Part shown: in pieces, positions 40,821 to 52,400 of the stretch | Layout: the number at the start of each line of letters is the position of its first letter | Position numbering within the stretch: position 1 is the first letter of the stretch | NCBI RefSeq assembly: GCF_027942865.1 | Contig: NC_134520.1 | Location: 38,091,681-38,155,680, forward strand | Source: Odontesthes bonariensis | Lineage: Eukaryota; Chordata; Actinopteri; Atheriniformes; Atherinopsidae | Direction: 5' to 3' | Length of the DNA stretch: 64,000 nucleotides | Translations under genes and position numbers: made by a program | The notes under the pieces: model-generated | Database searches by the model: none | Seen by the model: only the letters and a program-made list of their open reading frames with translations | Told to the model about the DNA's origin: nothing

Positions 40821-42656
40821 ATCAGAACTAAGAGCCTACTCACATGTTACAGCTTGTTTGTCCAGCAGGGGGTGCAGACCCTGTGGACCCCAGCAGGGGG
40901 CGCTGAACTAACAAGAACTAACAGACCTGATACATCTGTCTCTGGTGAATCTGTAGAACCTGTTCAGGACGCCTGAGCTCTCTGTGTCCCTCTGAGGAAC
41001 CTCGGTTCTGGTTCTGGTGTCACCAGCAGGTTCCTGACATGAAGCTGTGATGTTTCTCCTTCAGGTTCATAAGTAAGTGAACCTGCTGCAGATAAACACC
41101 TGAGACTGACAGCTCTGCTGTTTCTAACTGACTCCAGAGTCACAGGGCGAATGTGGGTGGGCGGGGCCTGTGAGTGTGGGCGGGGCCTCCGCTGGGCCAG
41201 CAGAGAAGGACCTTTGTCCCGTCAGTCAGCCTTTTTCAGTCCGTTGGTGCTGCTGACAGGAAACTGATCTGAGGTAAGAAACCTGCTTTAAATCCACCGT
41301 TTATATAAAAAAAGAAGAAACTGAGAAGCTGTTCGGAGACAGTTACGGATCCTGACCCACTGGGTCCTTTAGGCTGATCAATAATGTTTCTTATTGGTCA
41401 AACGTTCCTTTCTGCTGAACTTAAGGTGAGACAGAGTTTATCTCCCCGTGAGACGCCAACGCTCCTCCTGCAGACACCAGGACTCTGAACTTTCTGGGGG
41501 TCTGAACTCTGGCGTCCCGTCACCGTTTCTGTAGATTCTGTAGTTTCTGTAGATTCTGCGGTTTAATAGTCAGTAAACAGTCAGTAAACAGTCAGTAAAC
41601 ACTCAGAGGCTATCAGCCGGCAGCAGCCACTCTCTGCAGGAGGGGCGGCTTATCAGACGCTCTGCAGCTCTGCTGCTGACACCAGCTCCTCTGGAGTGTG
41701 GAGCTGAACCTCCATCAGAGATCTCACCTCTGAGTCAGTGGCGATTCTAGAGATTTATACATGGGGTTGCAGGCATATATTGTAGGGTGGCAACTTTTTT
41801 AGGAAGCCCATCTTACTTTGTACTTTGTAGTAGTAGTAGTGTATCCCTTATTTTAACCTAAATTAAGCAATTCTAAAAGACCTTTCATTACTCTTATAGT
41901 AAATGCAATGAAATCACAAATATCCCCCTTTAATATAAAAGTAGAAAGTGTTTACTGTGTAAATATTAAATGAAATTAGTCAAATAAAATATTTCAAAAA
42001 AAGGTTTCTCTCAGCATCAATGAAATGACCCACCTAATGCATATTTTGCATTACCGAAATTCTTTACTCCTTTAAATTAGCAACCTCTGCTATGCCACCT
42101 TAATAGTTAGCCAGCTTTTTTAACCTTGACCTTCCCAGACCTTCAGAGGCTGTCTGCACTTGGACCCTCATGCTCCCTCACTCTTGTATCCCTCTCATCA
42201 CTAACCTGCTTCTTTGTGATGATGTCACCCTTCCTCTTTGAGGTTGACGCCATGGTCTTCCTATAATTGAAACAAGTCATATAGACCAACGTGTTTCTTT
42301 TTCAAATTTAACATTCTGCAGTTTGACACCGATTTCGGATTAATTTGCATTTGATTTGATCTTAAAACGATATTAATAATAATTATCCAATAAATCATCA
42401 GTTGGTATTTTTTGACTGGGGTGGCACGGGGTGGCAGACATCTTTTCATGGGTGGCGACTGCCACCCCGTGCCACTCTGGTAGTTTCGCGCGTGCTCTGA
42501 GTCTGGTTTTAAATGTCTGAGCAACAACATGGACCCAAACCGGTCTGAATTTAAAGGATTCCCTCCGTTAGAACCTCAGAGAATCATCAGCACGGCCTCT
42601 GTCCTGTTTAAAAACTTTACTCCAGATGTTCAGTCTTCCAACAGCAGCTGATAAAT
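40821..42656. other. Intergenic/intronic stretch with transposon remnant
   Basis: 40821-41740 is unique-looking, with GC boxes at 41159-41188 and triple CAGTAAACA at 41572-41602. 41738-42480 is bounded by CAGTGGCGATTCTAGA and GCCACCCCGTGCCACTCTGG, like the ends of a decayed DNA transposon; the interior is AT-rich and non-coding. Confidence 0.45.
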
Positions 42657-42660
42657 ACAG

Positions 42661-43078
42661 CAGAACCAGTCCAGAACCAGAGTACAACCCGTCCAGAACC
42701 AGTCCAGAACCAGTCCAGAACCAGAGTAAAACCAGAGTAAAACCAGAGTAAAACCAGAGTAAAACCAGTCCAGAACCAGAGTAAAACCAGTCCAAAACCA
42801 GAGTAAAACCAGAGTAAAACCAGTCCAGAACCAGAGTAAAACCAGTCCAGAACCAGAGTACAACCAGTCCAGAACCAGTCCAGAACCAAAGTAAAACCAG
42901 AGTAAAACCAGAGCAGAACCAGTCCAGAACCAGAGTAAAACCAGTCCAAAACCAGAGTAAAACCAGAGTAAAACCAGTCCAGAACCAGAGTACAACCAGT
43001 CCAGAACCAAAGTAAAACCAGAGTAAAACCAGAGCAGAACCAGAGTAAAACCAGTCCAGAACTAGTCTGACAGCAGTC
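42661..43078. repeat. ACCAGAGTAAA/ACCAGTCCAGA array
   Basis: Roughly 38 short units alternating CCAGAGTAAAA and CCAGTCCAGAA. It gives spurious minus-strand ORFs of WFYSG/LVLDWF repeats. Confidence 0.93.
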
Positions 43079-43106
43079 CAAAACCAGAGAAAGCCGGAAG
43101 TAAATC

Positions 43107-43774
43107 GGACGTTTCCCCGGGACGTTTCCCTGAGACGTTTCCCCGGGACGTTTCCCCGGGACGTTTCCCCGAGACGTTTCCCCGGGACGTTTCCCTGGGA
43201 CGTTTCCCTGAGACGTTTCCCCGGGACGTTTCCCCGGGACGTTTCCCCGAGACGTTTCCCCGGGACGTTTCCCCGGGACGTTTCCCCGGGACGTTTCCCC
43301 GGGACGTTTCCCCGAGACGTTTCCCCGGGACGTTTCCCTGAGACGTTTCCCCGGGACGTTTCCCCGGGACGTTTCCCCGAGACGTTTCCCCGGGACGTTT
43401 CCCCGGGACGTTTCCCCGAGACGTTTCCCCGGGACGTTTCCCCGAGACGTTTCCCCGGGACGTTTCCCCGGGACGTTTCCCCGAGACGTTTCCCCGGGAC
43501 GTTTCCCCGGGACGTTTCCCCGGGACGTTTCCCCGAGACGTTTCCCCGGGACGTTTCCCCGAGACGTTTCCCCGAGACGTTTCCCCGAGACGTTTCCCCG
43601 GGACGTTTCCCCGAGACGTTTCCCCGGGACGTTTCCCCGGGACGTTTCCCCGAGACGTTTCCCCGGGACGTTTCCCCGAGACGTTTCCCCGGGACGTTTC
43701 CCCGGGACGTTTCCCCGGGACGTTTCCCCGGGACGTTTCCCCGGGACGTTTCCCCGGGACGTTTCCCTGGGACG
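43107..43774. repeat. 13-bp array of GGGACGTTTCCCC
   Basis: About 51 almost uninterrupted 13-bp units, CGGGACGTTTCCC with GAGACGTTTCCC variants. It drives spurious minus-strand ORFs (RPGETSRGNVPGK repeats). Confidence 0.97.
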
Positions 43775-44500
43775 ATGTGGGCCCCCCCACTGGGCTCCTC
43801 AGTTATGAGTCTGTTTGGATTAAAGCGTCTAACCCTTCGATATATCAGAAATGAATCCATATTACCCTCCTTAAAGTGAGTAAAAACAAAGGGAAGATTC
43901 TGGTTTTAGAGCCATTCTTAGCTCATATAAATGTTTAAAAAGTAAAAGTGAGCTATGCTACAGTTAGCTTCCCAACATGTTTAAACTAAAGGTTCAAACA
44001 TGTTCCTGAACATTTCCTACAGTCCTACAGTTATTTATTATTATTTATTTATTTATTATTCCTGCTGCTCAGACAGAAACCAGAGTTTCACTCGCTCCAT
44101 TTATTCTCATCAGGTCAGAAGATCCCAGAGATGAGCTGTGAGCGTTAGCATTAGCATGGGGTTAGCATGCCTCATCAGCTCCTGGTTTTAGGCTGCAGAG
44201 CATCGTGGTCGTGTCAGCTGATCTGTTTTACGGCCTCTGAAAACTATTTTTAGTGTACCATGTGACAGGTTGGTGGTTAAAGTTGTAGTTAAACATCAAA
44301 CAGCTAAATGGCTGAGTCAGAACTCAGAGGACCTGATCACCTGTTCTGTCAGCCAGATCAGAAGCTGCCCGAGAATCTGCCTGATCCATCAGTGATGGCT
44401 TTCTGTCTGTTTCCTTCTCTTTGGATGAAATTACTCAGATGTTTTCAGACAGAACTAACTCGTATATATCTGCCTTTGGTGTCTGTGAGCCACACATTAA

Positions 44501-44915
44501 AGCTGCGGTCGGTAACTTTTTTTTAGTCATATTAGCTTGAACTGTCATGGGATTCCTGAAGTAGAATATTAAATAGGCTGTTTAGGAAAAATAACGAAAT
44601 CTGTAGCTCCCTCTGAAGCCTGTAATCATGCTTGCAAAAACCGAGCGCTCCCGGCTGTTTTTAACCAATCACGTTAGGGTGGAGGAATCCTACCTGCCAA
44701 TCACAGCTTGTGCACACGCTGCTGAGCGTGAGTCTGCCCCAGCTTGTGTGCGCTCACACTGGTGTGAACTCACGTGCACATCCTCGTCCGCAGAGGGGGA
44801 GGGGTTTGGGGGGCGATTCGGAGCTTGTTAGAGGTTGGGGGAGGGACCTGAAAGTTGTATCAGTTCGAATTTTCCGACTTTAGACTCCAATTTTGAAAAC
44901 CTGCCGACGGCAGCT
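44501..44915. mobile_element. MITE with TTAA target duplication
   Basis: Inverted ends AGCTGCGGTCGGTAACTT (44501) and CTGCCGACGGCAGCT (ending 44915), flanked by TTAA at 44497-44500 and 44916-44919. No transposase frame. TTAA duplication points to the piggyBac or Kolobok groups. Flanking 43780-44496 is plain AT-rich sequence with a few TTAGCAT repeats. Confidence 0.75.
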
Positions 44916-45189
44916 TTAAGGTCTTTAAATGTTCGAGGACCCTGGTCCTGTTGGACAGGCTGCTGTCAGCATCCCTGCTCTGAGTTTAACGGGTCTGGAT
45001 CTGAACCTTCGACCCATCGTTTTATGACCAGATCTCTTCAGAATAAGAATTAAACTTCCTGCAGCACGTAGCAGACTGATGGTTTATTTCATGACCTCCT
45101 TTATGACCCATAAACCATGTTATCACTGACTGAGATTTTCCTTATCTTATTCATCCTGACTTAATTTTTTTTTTTTCTTTTTTTCTGTA

Positions 45190-45255
45190 AACGAGGGCAC
45201 TGCAAAAAAGGAATTTCCCGCAAGGGATTAATAAAGTAATTCTGATTCTGATCAG
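45190..45255. mobile_element. Retroelement 3' tail
   Basis: GGAATTTCCCGCAAGGGATT then AATAAAGTAATTCTGATTCT, almost identical to 33140-33205. This is a LINE/SINE 3' end with a short ATTCTG tail. No full element was seen in 44920-45520. Confidence 0.65.
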
Positions 45256-45459
45256 CTCTGATTAACATCATTGAGCTTCTTCACGTTTCTCTGAAGTTAT
45301 ACTTCCTCCCTTCAATCCATTTTTTTTTTTAGATAGGCTCAGGATCTGAAACCTATGAAACCTGAAACACATAGGCCCCCCCATGATGTTTGGGACAGAG
45401 CTCCATCTTTCTTCTGAACCATCTTCAGGAGGCAGGTGTGAGACGACCGTCCACAGAAG

Positions 45460-46215
45460 ACCTCATGAACACAAACACAGAGGCTACAATGCTACATGCT
45501 AACCGCTAGTTAGCCACAGAAACACAGGCTGTGTTCAAAACCGCCTACTACATACTAATCAATCAGACAGTATGCAGAGTGTTTACCCACAATGCATGCA
45601 CAATGCGTTAGATCCCCAACGTGTTCAAAACCTGACAAAATACCGGCTGTTTACAATTTTGTTCCCACGAATTCGGCGCTACTAAAGCTAGCCGCAGTGA
45701 GCTACCGCACTTCCTGTTATTTTCACAAAATAAAATACCCGTTGCCTTTTATCATAGGGAAAGCCATTACCATACAATTGGTGCTTTTGTTTTGAAAACA
45801 GGAAGTGAACCTACCCTCGTTGTAGCAAGCTTGAAACTGCCGCTTTGACAGGAAATGACGATCGGCGACGTCACGTTACGTTGCATCTTGGGTAGTTTGA
45901 GTATGAGTAGTGACCTCATGATGCATACCCAACATTTCGGAGAATCTAGTATGCATCCGGGAACTTAAAATAAGTTAAAGTTAGTAGGAGTAGTGAGAGT
46001 AGTAGGAGAAGTAGGCGGTTTCGAACACAGCCACAGAGGCTACGTTGCTACATGCTAACCGCCAATTAGCCACAGAAACACAGAGGCTACGCTGCTACAT
46101 GCTAACCGCCAGTTAGCCACAGAAACACAGAGGCTACGCTGCTACATGCTAACCGCCAGTTAGCCACAGAAACACAGAGGCTACGCTGCTACATGCTAAC
46201 CGCCAGTTAGCCACA
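45460..46215. repeat. 47-bp tandem repeat interrupted by MITE copy D
   Basis: Units containing GAGGCTACGCTGCTACATGC and TAACCGCCAGTTAGCCACAG occur left (45478-45526) and right (46033-46215, about four copies) of MITE copy D. Confidence 0.9.
45527..46032. mobile_element. MITE copy D inside the 47-bp repeat
   Basis: A 506-bp copy with ends GGCTGTGTTCAAAACCGC and GCGGTTTCGAACACAGCC. If the element is taken as GCTGTG...CACAGC, the flanks are CACAG on both sides, a 5-bp duplication within the host repeat. It has a short internal deletion relative to copy B. Confidence 0.85.
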
Positions 46216-46227
46216 GAAACAGGATGG

Positions 46228-46380
46228 ACCCAGATGAACCTGCATCAGAGGGATGGCAGGAAGAAAGTGTGGAGACCAACAGGAAGAGGCCAAGATCCAG
46301 AGCATAGCAGCTCCTCTGTTAAGCACGGTGGTGGGGGTGTTATGGTGTGGGCATGTATGGCTGCCACAGGTGGGGGTGGG
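46228..46380 (+). pseudogene. Tc1/mariner transposase fragment
   Basis: Plus strand reads MNLHQRDGRKKVWRPTGRGQ, DPEHSSSSVKHGGGGVMVWA then CMAATG, a recognisable stretch of the Tc1-type transposase catalytic region. It is followed by a G-rich run and no more of the protein. It lies just upstream of the misp large exon and is probably intronic. Confidence 0.75.
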
Positions 46381-46455
46381 GGTGGGGGGGTATGTGAACA
46401 ATGGTTCCTACAATGATTTGCACTGTTCTCTTTCCTCTCTTACGTGTCGTTTCAG

Positions 46456-49400
46456 AGACTCTCGACAGGCGACCGGCAGGATGTTTTGAGTCCTGGGAGT
46501 CTTCAGAGCTCGGTCCGCCCCTCGCCTGGCTCCACAGCGCCCCCCGCAGCCATGGACAGCATCCCCAGGAGGTGGGTGCTGAAGCCCCTGTCCCCCCTGC
46601 TGCAGCCCTCAGACCTGCGCAGCATCGCCGGCCCCGCCCCCGCCCTGGACTCCGCCCCCAGCATCATCTCCGTGTCTCACAGTCGCTCCTCGGTGGCGGT
46701 CACCTCACCGCAGAGCGATGACTTTCCCAACGTCCTGGTTCAGGCCCGGCAGGTCGCCGTGTCACCGGACGGGAGCAGCGGCGACGAGTGGCGCCCCAGC
46801 AGCCCCAGCAGCAGCTCGGGCTCTCCCTGCGGGTTCTACTCCTTCGTGGACGATCCCACGAGTCCTGAAGCCGAGCAGAACGAAGCCTGGATGGTCTCAC
46901 CACAGCGGCAGGCTCAGCTGGCCACCCTGAGGGAGAAGCGGGGATTCAAACTACAGACCTACAGCAGCAGCAGGAAGCCGGAGAGCCTGTTCTCAGAGAG
47001 CAATGGAACCTCGCAGTACAGCGTGGGTCAGAACAACGGCATCAAGGTGGTGGGTGAGGACGAGGAGAAGCAGCTCCGTCAGGAGATCATCCGCAGCCAA
47101 GCGCCCAAGAGGGACCCGGCGGATCCCCAGAGTCCGGGGGAGAGTCTGGACCTGAGCCTGTCCACAAAGAGGCTGATCGAGGGCTTCAGCGTGAGCTACA
47201 GGCTCATCGGCTCCGCGTCAGAACCGCCGCGCTCCGCTGAGCCTGGCGCCATCAATAAGGAGGAGATCAACTTCAGTGCAGCCCGACAGAAGTTCCTGCA
47301 GATGGAGCAGGACCGGCTGGAGGCCATGCTCAGTCCCGTCAGGGCCTCCGTCAGGTCCTCCGTCAGGTCCTCCGTCAGGGCCTCCAGGACACCCCTGAGC
47401 CCAACTCTGCAGCCAGAACCAGACGTGTACCTGTCCAGGAAGGTGATGACACACGGCGGCGTGAAGGAGGGCGACGGCACACCGCCGCCGCTGAGGTCAG
47501 CAGCCGAAGGCGAGACGGATCCACAGAGGAAGGTGACGGTGTTCCTGACGGAGGAGAGTCTGAGCAGACGGAGCAGTGTGTTCGATGACCTGGACTCTGG
47601 CCTGGAGGAGGTGGACGTGTGCGGCTACGCCGATGATGGCGGCCTGTTCGGCAACAGCAGGTCCTGCAGGTCTCCGGCGGTTTACGAAACCCCCATCGAA
47701 AGGGAGATCCGGTTAGCTCAGGAACGTGAGGAGAACCTGCGGCGCTCCCGAGGCCTGAAGCTCAGCAACGCTCAGGAAGAGATGGTCCAGATCAAAACCA
47801 AACGATTACAGCTGCCGACGATGCCCGTCAGAGCAAAAGAAAAGAAACAAGTGAGCCTCCTCCTCCAGAGGGAGAACCCGAGGGAGAACCCGAGGGAGAA
47901 CCAGAGGAAGGAGGAACCTCAGACACAGGCTGACCCACCAGAAGAGGCCGGATGGACCGGCCAAAGACCTGAATCTGGAACAGACGAAGTCTTCCCATCT
48001 CCTTGCTGTCCTCATCGACACGCCGATGAACAAATTTTCCGCCAAATGATCGCGACCCCCTCCATCACTGAGAGGGACTCTGGCATCCAGGGTCCGAGAC
48101 GTTTCTACCAGGATCGATCAGCCTCTTCCTCCCAGTCCTCCTCCTCTCCTGCTTCCCTGACACCAACGTCTCGCCGTGAAACAGACGCCTGGTCCTGGAG
48201 GGAGAACCTGGAGTCCATTGGCCTGCAGTCCAGAGGACAAGGAGCTCCAGATTATGTTGAGAAGGACATCGAGGACGCTCTGAGACGGGAGCAGGAGCTG
48301 AGGGAGGCCAGGAAGGAGGCCAGGGAGGAGGCCAGGAAGGAGGCCAGGGAGGAGCCCAGGACGGAGACCAGGGAGGAGCCCAGGACGGAGACCAGGGAGG
48401 AGCCCAGGACGGAGACCAGGGAGGAGACCAGGGAGGAGGCCAGGGAGGAGACCAGGACGGAGACCAGGGAGGAGACCAGGGAGGAGACCAGGACGGAGAA
48501 CAGGACGGAGACCAGGACGGAGACCACAAAGGAGGCCAGGAAGGAGGCCAGCCGACCGCTCTTCTCTCCCGTTCCTCTGGTGGAACAGGCAACCAAGATG
48601 GCCGTCAGACAGTTCTACCCTCCGATAAACACAGGTATGTAACTCCTATCGGCTGGGGCCCCAGAGGGCCACGTGGTTGTTTGTCAAAATCTGGTTCTAA
48701 TAGCTGGGTTCTGGTCCATAGACCAGCTGTTTGCACATCTGTAGTTTGAGTAACTCTGAGTCTGAATCTGGCTGCAGGAGACCAGCTCAACATCCCGCCT
48801 GAAGTCATGCTGCTGTGGTTCAGGGGGCCGAGCGGTTCAGGGGGGCCGAGCGGTTCAGGGGGGCCGAGCGGTTCAGGGGGGCCGAGCGGTTCAGGGGGGC
48901 CGCTGTGGTTCAGGGGGGCTGCTGTGGTTCAGGGGGCCGAGCGGTTCAGGGGGGCCGAGCGGTTCAGGGGGGCAGCTGTGGTTCAGGGGGGCCGAGCGGT
49001 TCAGGGGGGCCGAGCGGTTCAGGGGGGCTGCTGTGGTTCAGGGGGCAGAGCGGTTCAGGGGGGCTGCTGTGGTTCAGGGGGCAGAGCGGTTCAGGGGGGC
49101 AGCTGTGGTTCAGGGGGGCTGAGCGGTTCAGGGGGGCAGCTGTGGTTCAAGGGGGCTGAGCGGTTCAGGGGGGCAGAGCGGTTCAGGGGGCAGAGCGGTT
49201 CAGGGGGGCTGCTGTGGTTCAGGGGGCTGAGCGGTTCAGGGGGGCAGCTGTGGTTCAGGGGGGCTGAGCGGTTCAGGGGGGCAGCTGTGGTTCAAGGGGG
49301 CTGAGCGGTTCAGGGGGCAGCTGTGGTTCAGGGGGGCCGAGCGGTTCAGGGGGGCAGCTGTGGTTCAGGGAGGCAGCTGTGGTTCAGGGGGGCACTGTGG

Positions 49401-52400
49401 TTCAGGGGAGCCGAGCGGTTCAGGGGGGCAGCTGTGGTTCAGGGGGGCACTGTGGTTCAGGGGAGCCGAGCGGTTCAGGGGGGCAGCTGTGGTTCAGGGG
49501 GGCACTGTGGTTCAGGGAGGCAGCTGTGGTTCAGGGAGGCAGCTGTGGTTCAGGGGAGCCGAGCGGTTCAGGGGGGCAGCTGTGGTTCAGGGGGGCAGCT
49601 GTGGTTCAGGGAGGCAGCTGTGGTTCAGGGGGGCAGCTGTGGTTCAGGGGGGCAGCTGTGGTTCAGGGGAGCCGAGCGGTTCAGGGGGGCAGCTGTGGTT
49701 CAGGGGGGCAGCTGTGGTTCAGGGAGGCAGCTGTGGTTCAGGGGGGCAGCTGTGGTTCAGGGGGGCAGCTGTGGTTCAGGGAGGCAGCTGTGGTTCAGGG
49801 GGGCACTGTGGTTCAGGGAGGCAGCTGTGGTTCAGGGGGGCAGCTGTGGTTCAGGGGGGCAGCTGTGGTTCAGGGGGGCAGCTGTGGTTCAGGGAGGCAG
49901 CTGTGGTTCAGGGAGGCAGCTGTGGTTCAGGGGGGCAGCTGTGGTTCAGGGGGGCAGCTGTGGTTCAGGGGGGCAGCTGTGGTTCAGGGGGGCCAAGCGG
50001 TTCAGGGGGGCCAAGCGGTTCGATTGTCAAAACTCTCACAAACAAAACTCTAATTGAACCGGCAAACATTTTCAGACACGTGAATAAAATGAAGTAAAAT
50101 ATTCAAAACATCTGCAAAGAAAGCCTGACACTGACTGGGAACTGCTGTGTTAAAGCTGATCTGATCTAATATAGAGTCACATGTCAGCCTTTAAAGGCCC
50201 TTTCCTGCTCTGACTGAGGTCAATGAGACAACTTTACCACCAATTAAAGAAGGTTAAGGACTTTGAGGAAGGATTGAAGTTTATGACGGAAGCTTTAGTT
50301 TACTGGTGGTTCTGTTTATCACCTCATGGGATCGGGTTTCCAGGGTAACCCTAACCCTGCTGAAGGTTTCAGGGGAAATGAAACACAGCAGTTTTATAAA
50401 GGTGGACTCTGACCATCAATAAAAGAGCTGTCAGCTGATCCAAGGACAAAACTTCCCTCCAGAGGGAAGTTTGGCTTGTTGCCACAGTGAACAGGAGAGC
50501 ATGGATGGATGGTGGGCACTGAGACTTGTTGCCTCCTGACCTTCAGTGAACAGGAGAGGATGGATGGATGGTAGGTGGGCACTGAGGCTTGTTGCCTCCT
50601 GACCTTCAGTGAACAGGAGAGCATGGATGGATGGTAGGTGGGCCCTGAGGCTTGTTGCCTCCTGACCTTCAGTGAACAGGAGAGCATGGATGGATGGTGG
50701 GCACTGAGACTTGTTGCCTCCTGACCTTCAGTGAACAGGAGAGGATGGATGGATGGATGGTAGGTGGGCACTGAGACTTGTTGCCTCCTGACCTTCAGTG
50801 AACAGGAGAGGATGGATGGATGGATGGTAGGTGGGCACTGAGGCTTGTTGCCTCCTGACCTTCAGTGAACAGGAGAGCATGGATGGATGGTAGGTGGGCC
50901 CTGAGGCTTGTTGCCTCCTGACCTTCAGTGAACAGGAGAGCATGGATGGATGGTGGGCACTGAGACTTGTTGCCTCCTGACCTTCAGTGAACAGGAGAGG
51001 ATGGATGGATGGATGGTAGGTGGGCACTGAGACTTGTTGCCTCCTGACCTTCAGTGAACAGGAGAGGATGGATGGATGGATGGTAGGTGGGCACTGAGGC
51101 TTGTTGCCTCCTGACCTTCAGTGAACAGGAGAGGATGGATGGATGGATGGTAGGTGGGCACTGAGGCTTGTTGCCTCCTGACCTTCAGTGAACAGGAGAG
51201 GATGCATGGATGGTAGGTGGGCACTGAGGCTTGTTGCCTCCTGACCTTCAGTGAACAGGAGAGCATGGATGGATGGTAGGTGGGCCCTGAGGCTTGTTGC
51301 CTCCTGACCTTCAGTGAACAGGAGAGCATGGATGGATGGTAGGTGGGCCCTGAGACTTGTTGCCTCCTGACCTTCAGTGAACAGGAGAGCATGGATGGAT
51401 GGTAGGTGGGCCCTGAGGCTGGGGGAGGCTCTGGCATAGAGCAGCAGAATGGAGGAGGTGATGGCCCATTCTCCACCGTCTGAGATCTGTTTGTGAGGAG
51501 GTCCAGTCTCAGATTTTGGTGCTCAGAACCACAGAAGTCAGTTTGCTCATTTACATGATGAGATGGAGTTGATGCTGACCTGGAACAGATGTTATTTAGG
51601 TAAGTGGAGGTGGAGAGGAGGGTGGAGGAGGAGCCTGTAGCTCCACCTGTTGAGGGTCCAAACGGACCAAAGGGAATCAGGTGCAGAAGCTGCTATTTGT
51701 CACATATCAACCAGAGAAAGAGAGAATGAGTAACTTAATGAGAGGAAAGTCCAGCCGGGAGAGAAGTCCTTCTCACTTCCTGTAAATCAGTAACAGGATT
51801 TAACCACAGCGCTGCAGCAGGCTCCCAGCAGGAAGTCAGCTCTGGTCATCCAGCTGCTCAGTCTGCCTCCAACGTGCTGTGAGATGTCTTTCTGCAGGGC
51901 GCTGACCCGATGGTGTGGTGAGGCCCGATGGGTCTAGGGTTAGGGTATGGTGAGGCCCGATGGTGAGGCCCGATGGGTCTAGGGTTAGGGTATGGTGAGG
52001 CCCGATGGTGAGGCCCGATGGTGTGGGGAGGCCCGATGGGTCTAGGGTTAGGGTATGGTGAGGCCCGATGGTGTGGGGAGGCCCGATGGGTCTAGGGTTA
52101 GGGTATGGTGAGGCCCGATGGGTCTAGGGTTAGGGTATGGTGAGGCCTGATGGTGAGGCCCGATGGTGAGGCCCGATGGTGAGGCCCGATGGTGAGGCCC
52201 GATGGTGAGGCCCGATGGTGTGGGGAGGCCCGATGGGTCTAGGGTTAGGGTTAGGTGAGGCCTGATGGTGTGGGGAGGCACGATGGGTCTAGGGTTAGGG
52301 TATGGTGAGGCCCGATGGTGAGGCCCGATGGTGTGGGGAGGCCCGATGGGTCTAGGGTTAGGGTTAGGTGAGGCCTGATGGTGGTGGCAGGGTCACTGTT

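Noticed and set aside
42568..43860. 430-codon minus-strand ORF
   Set aside because: Runs through two short-unit arrays; low-complexity peptide without any domain.
46234..46489. ORFs before the misp large exon as an N-terminal exon
   Set aside because: The frame is a Tc1 transposase fragment; the acceptor at 46455 starts the misp exon afterwards.
48780..50097. Exon reading [16 protein letters not shown] then Gly/Ser repeats as a misp exon
   Set aside because: A usable acceptor exists at 48778, but no donor follows and the direct join 48634 to 52633 is already in frame (INTDSNKP).
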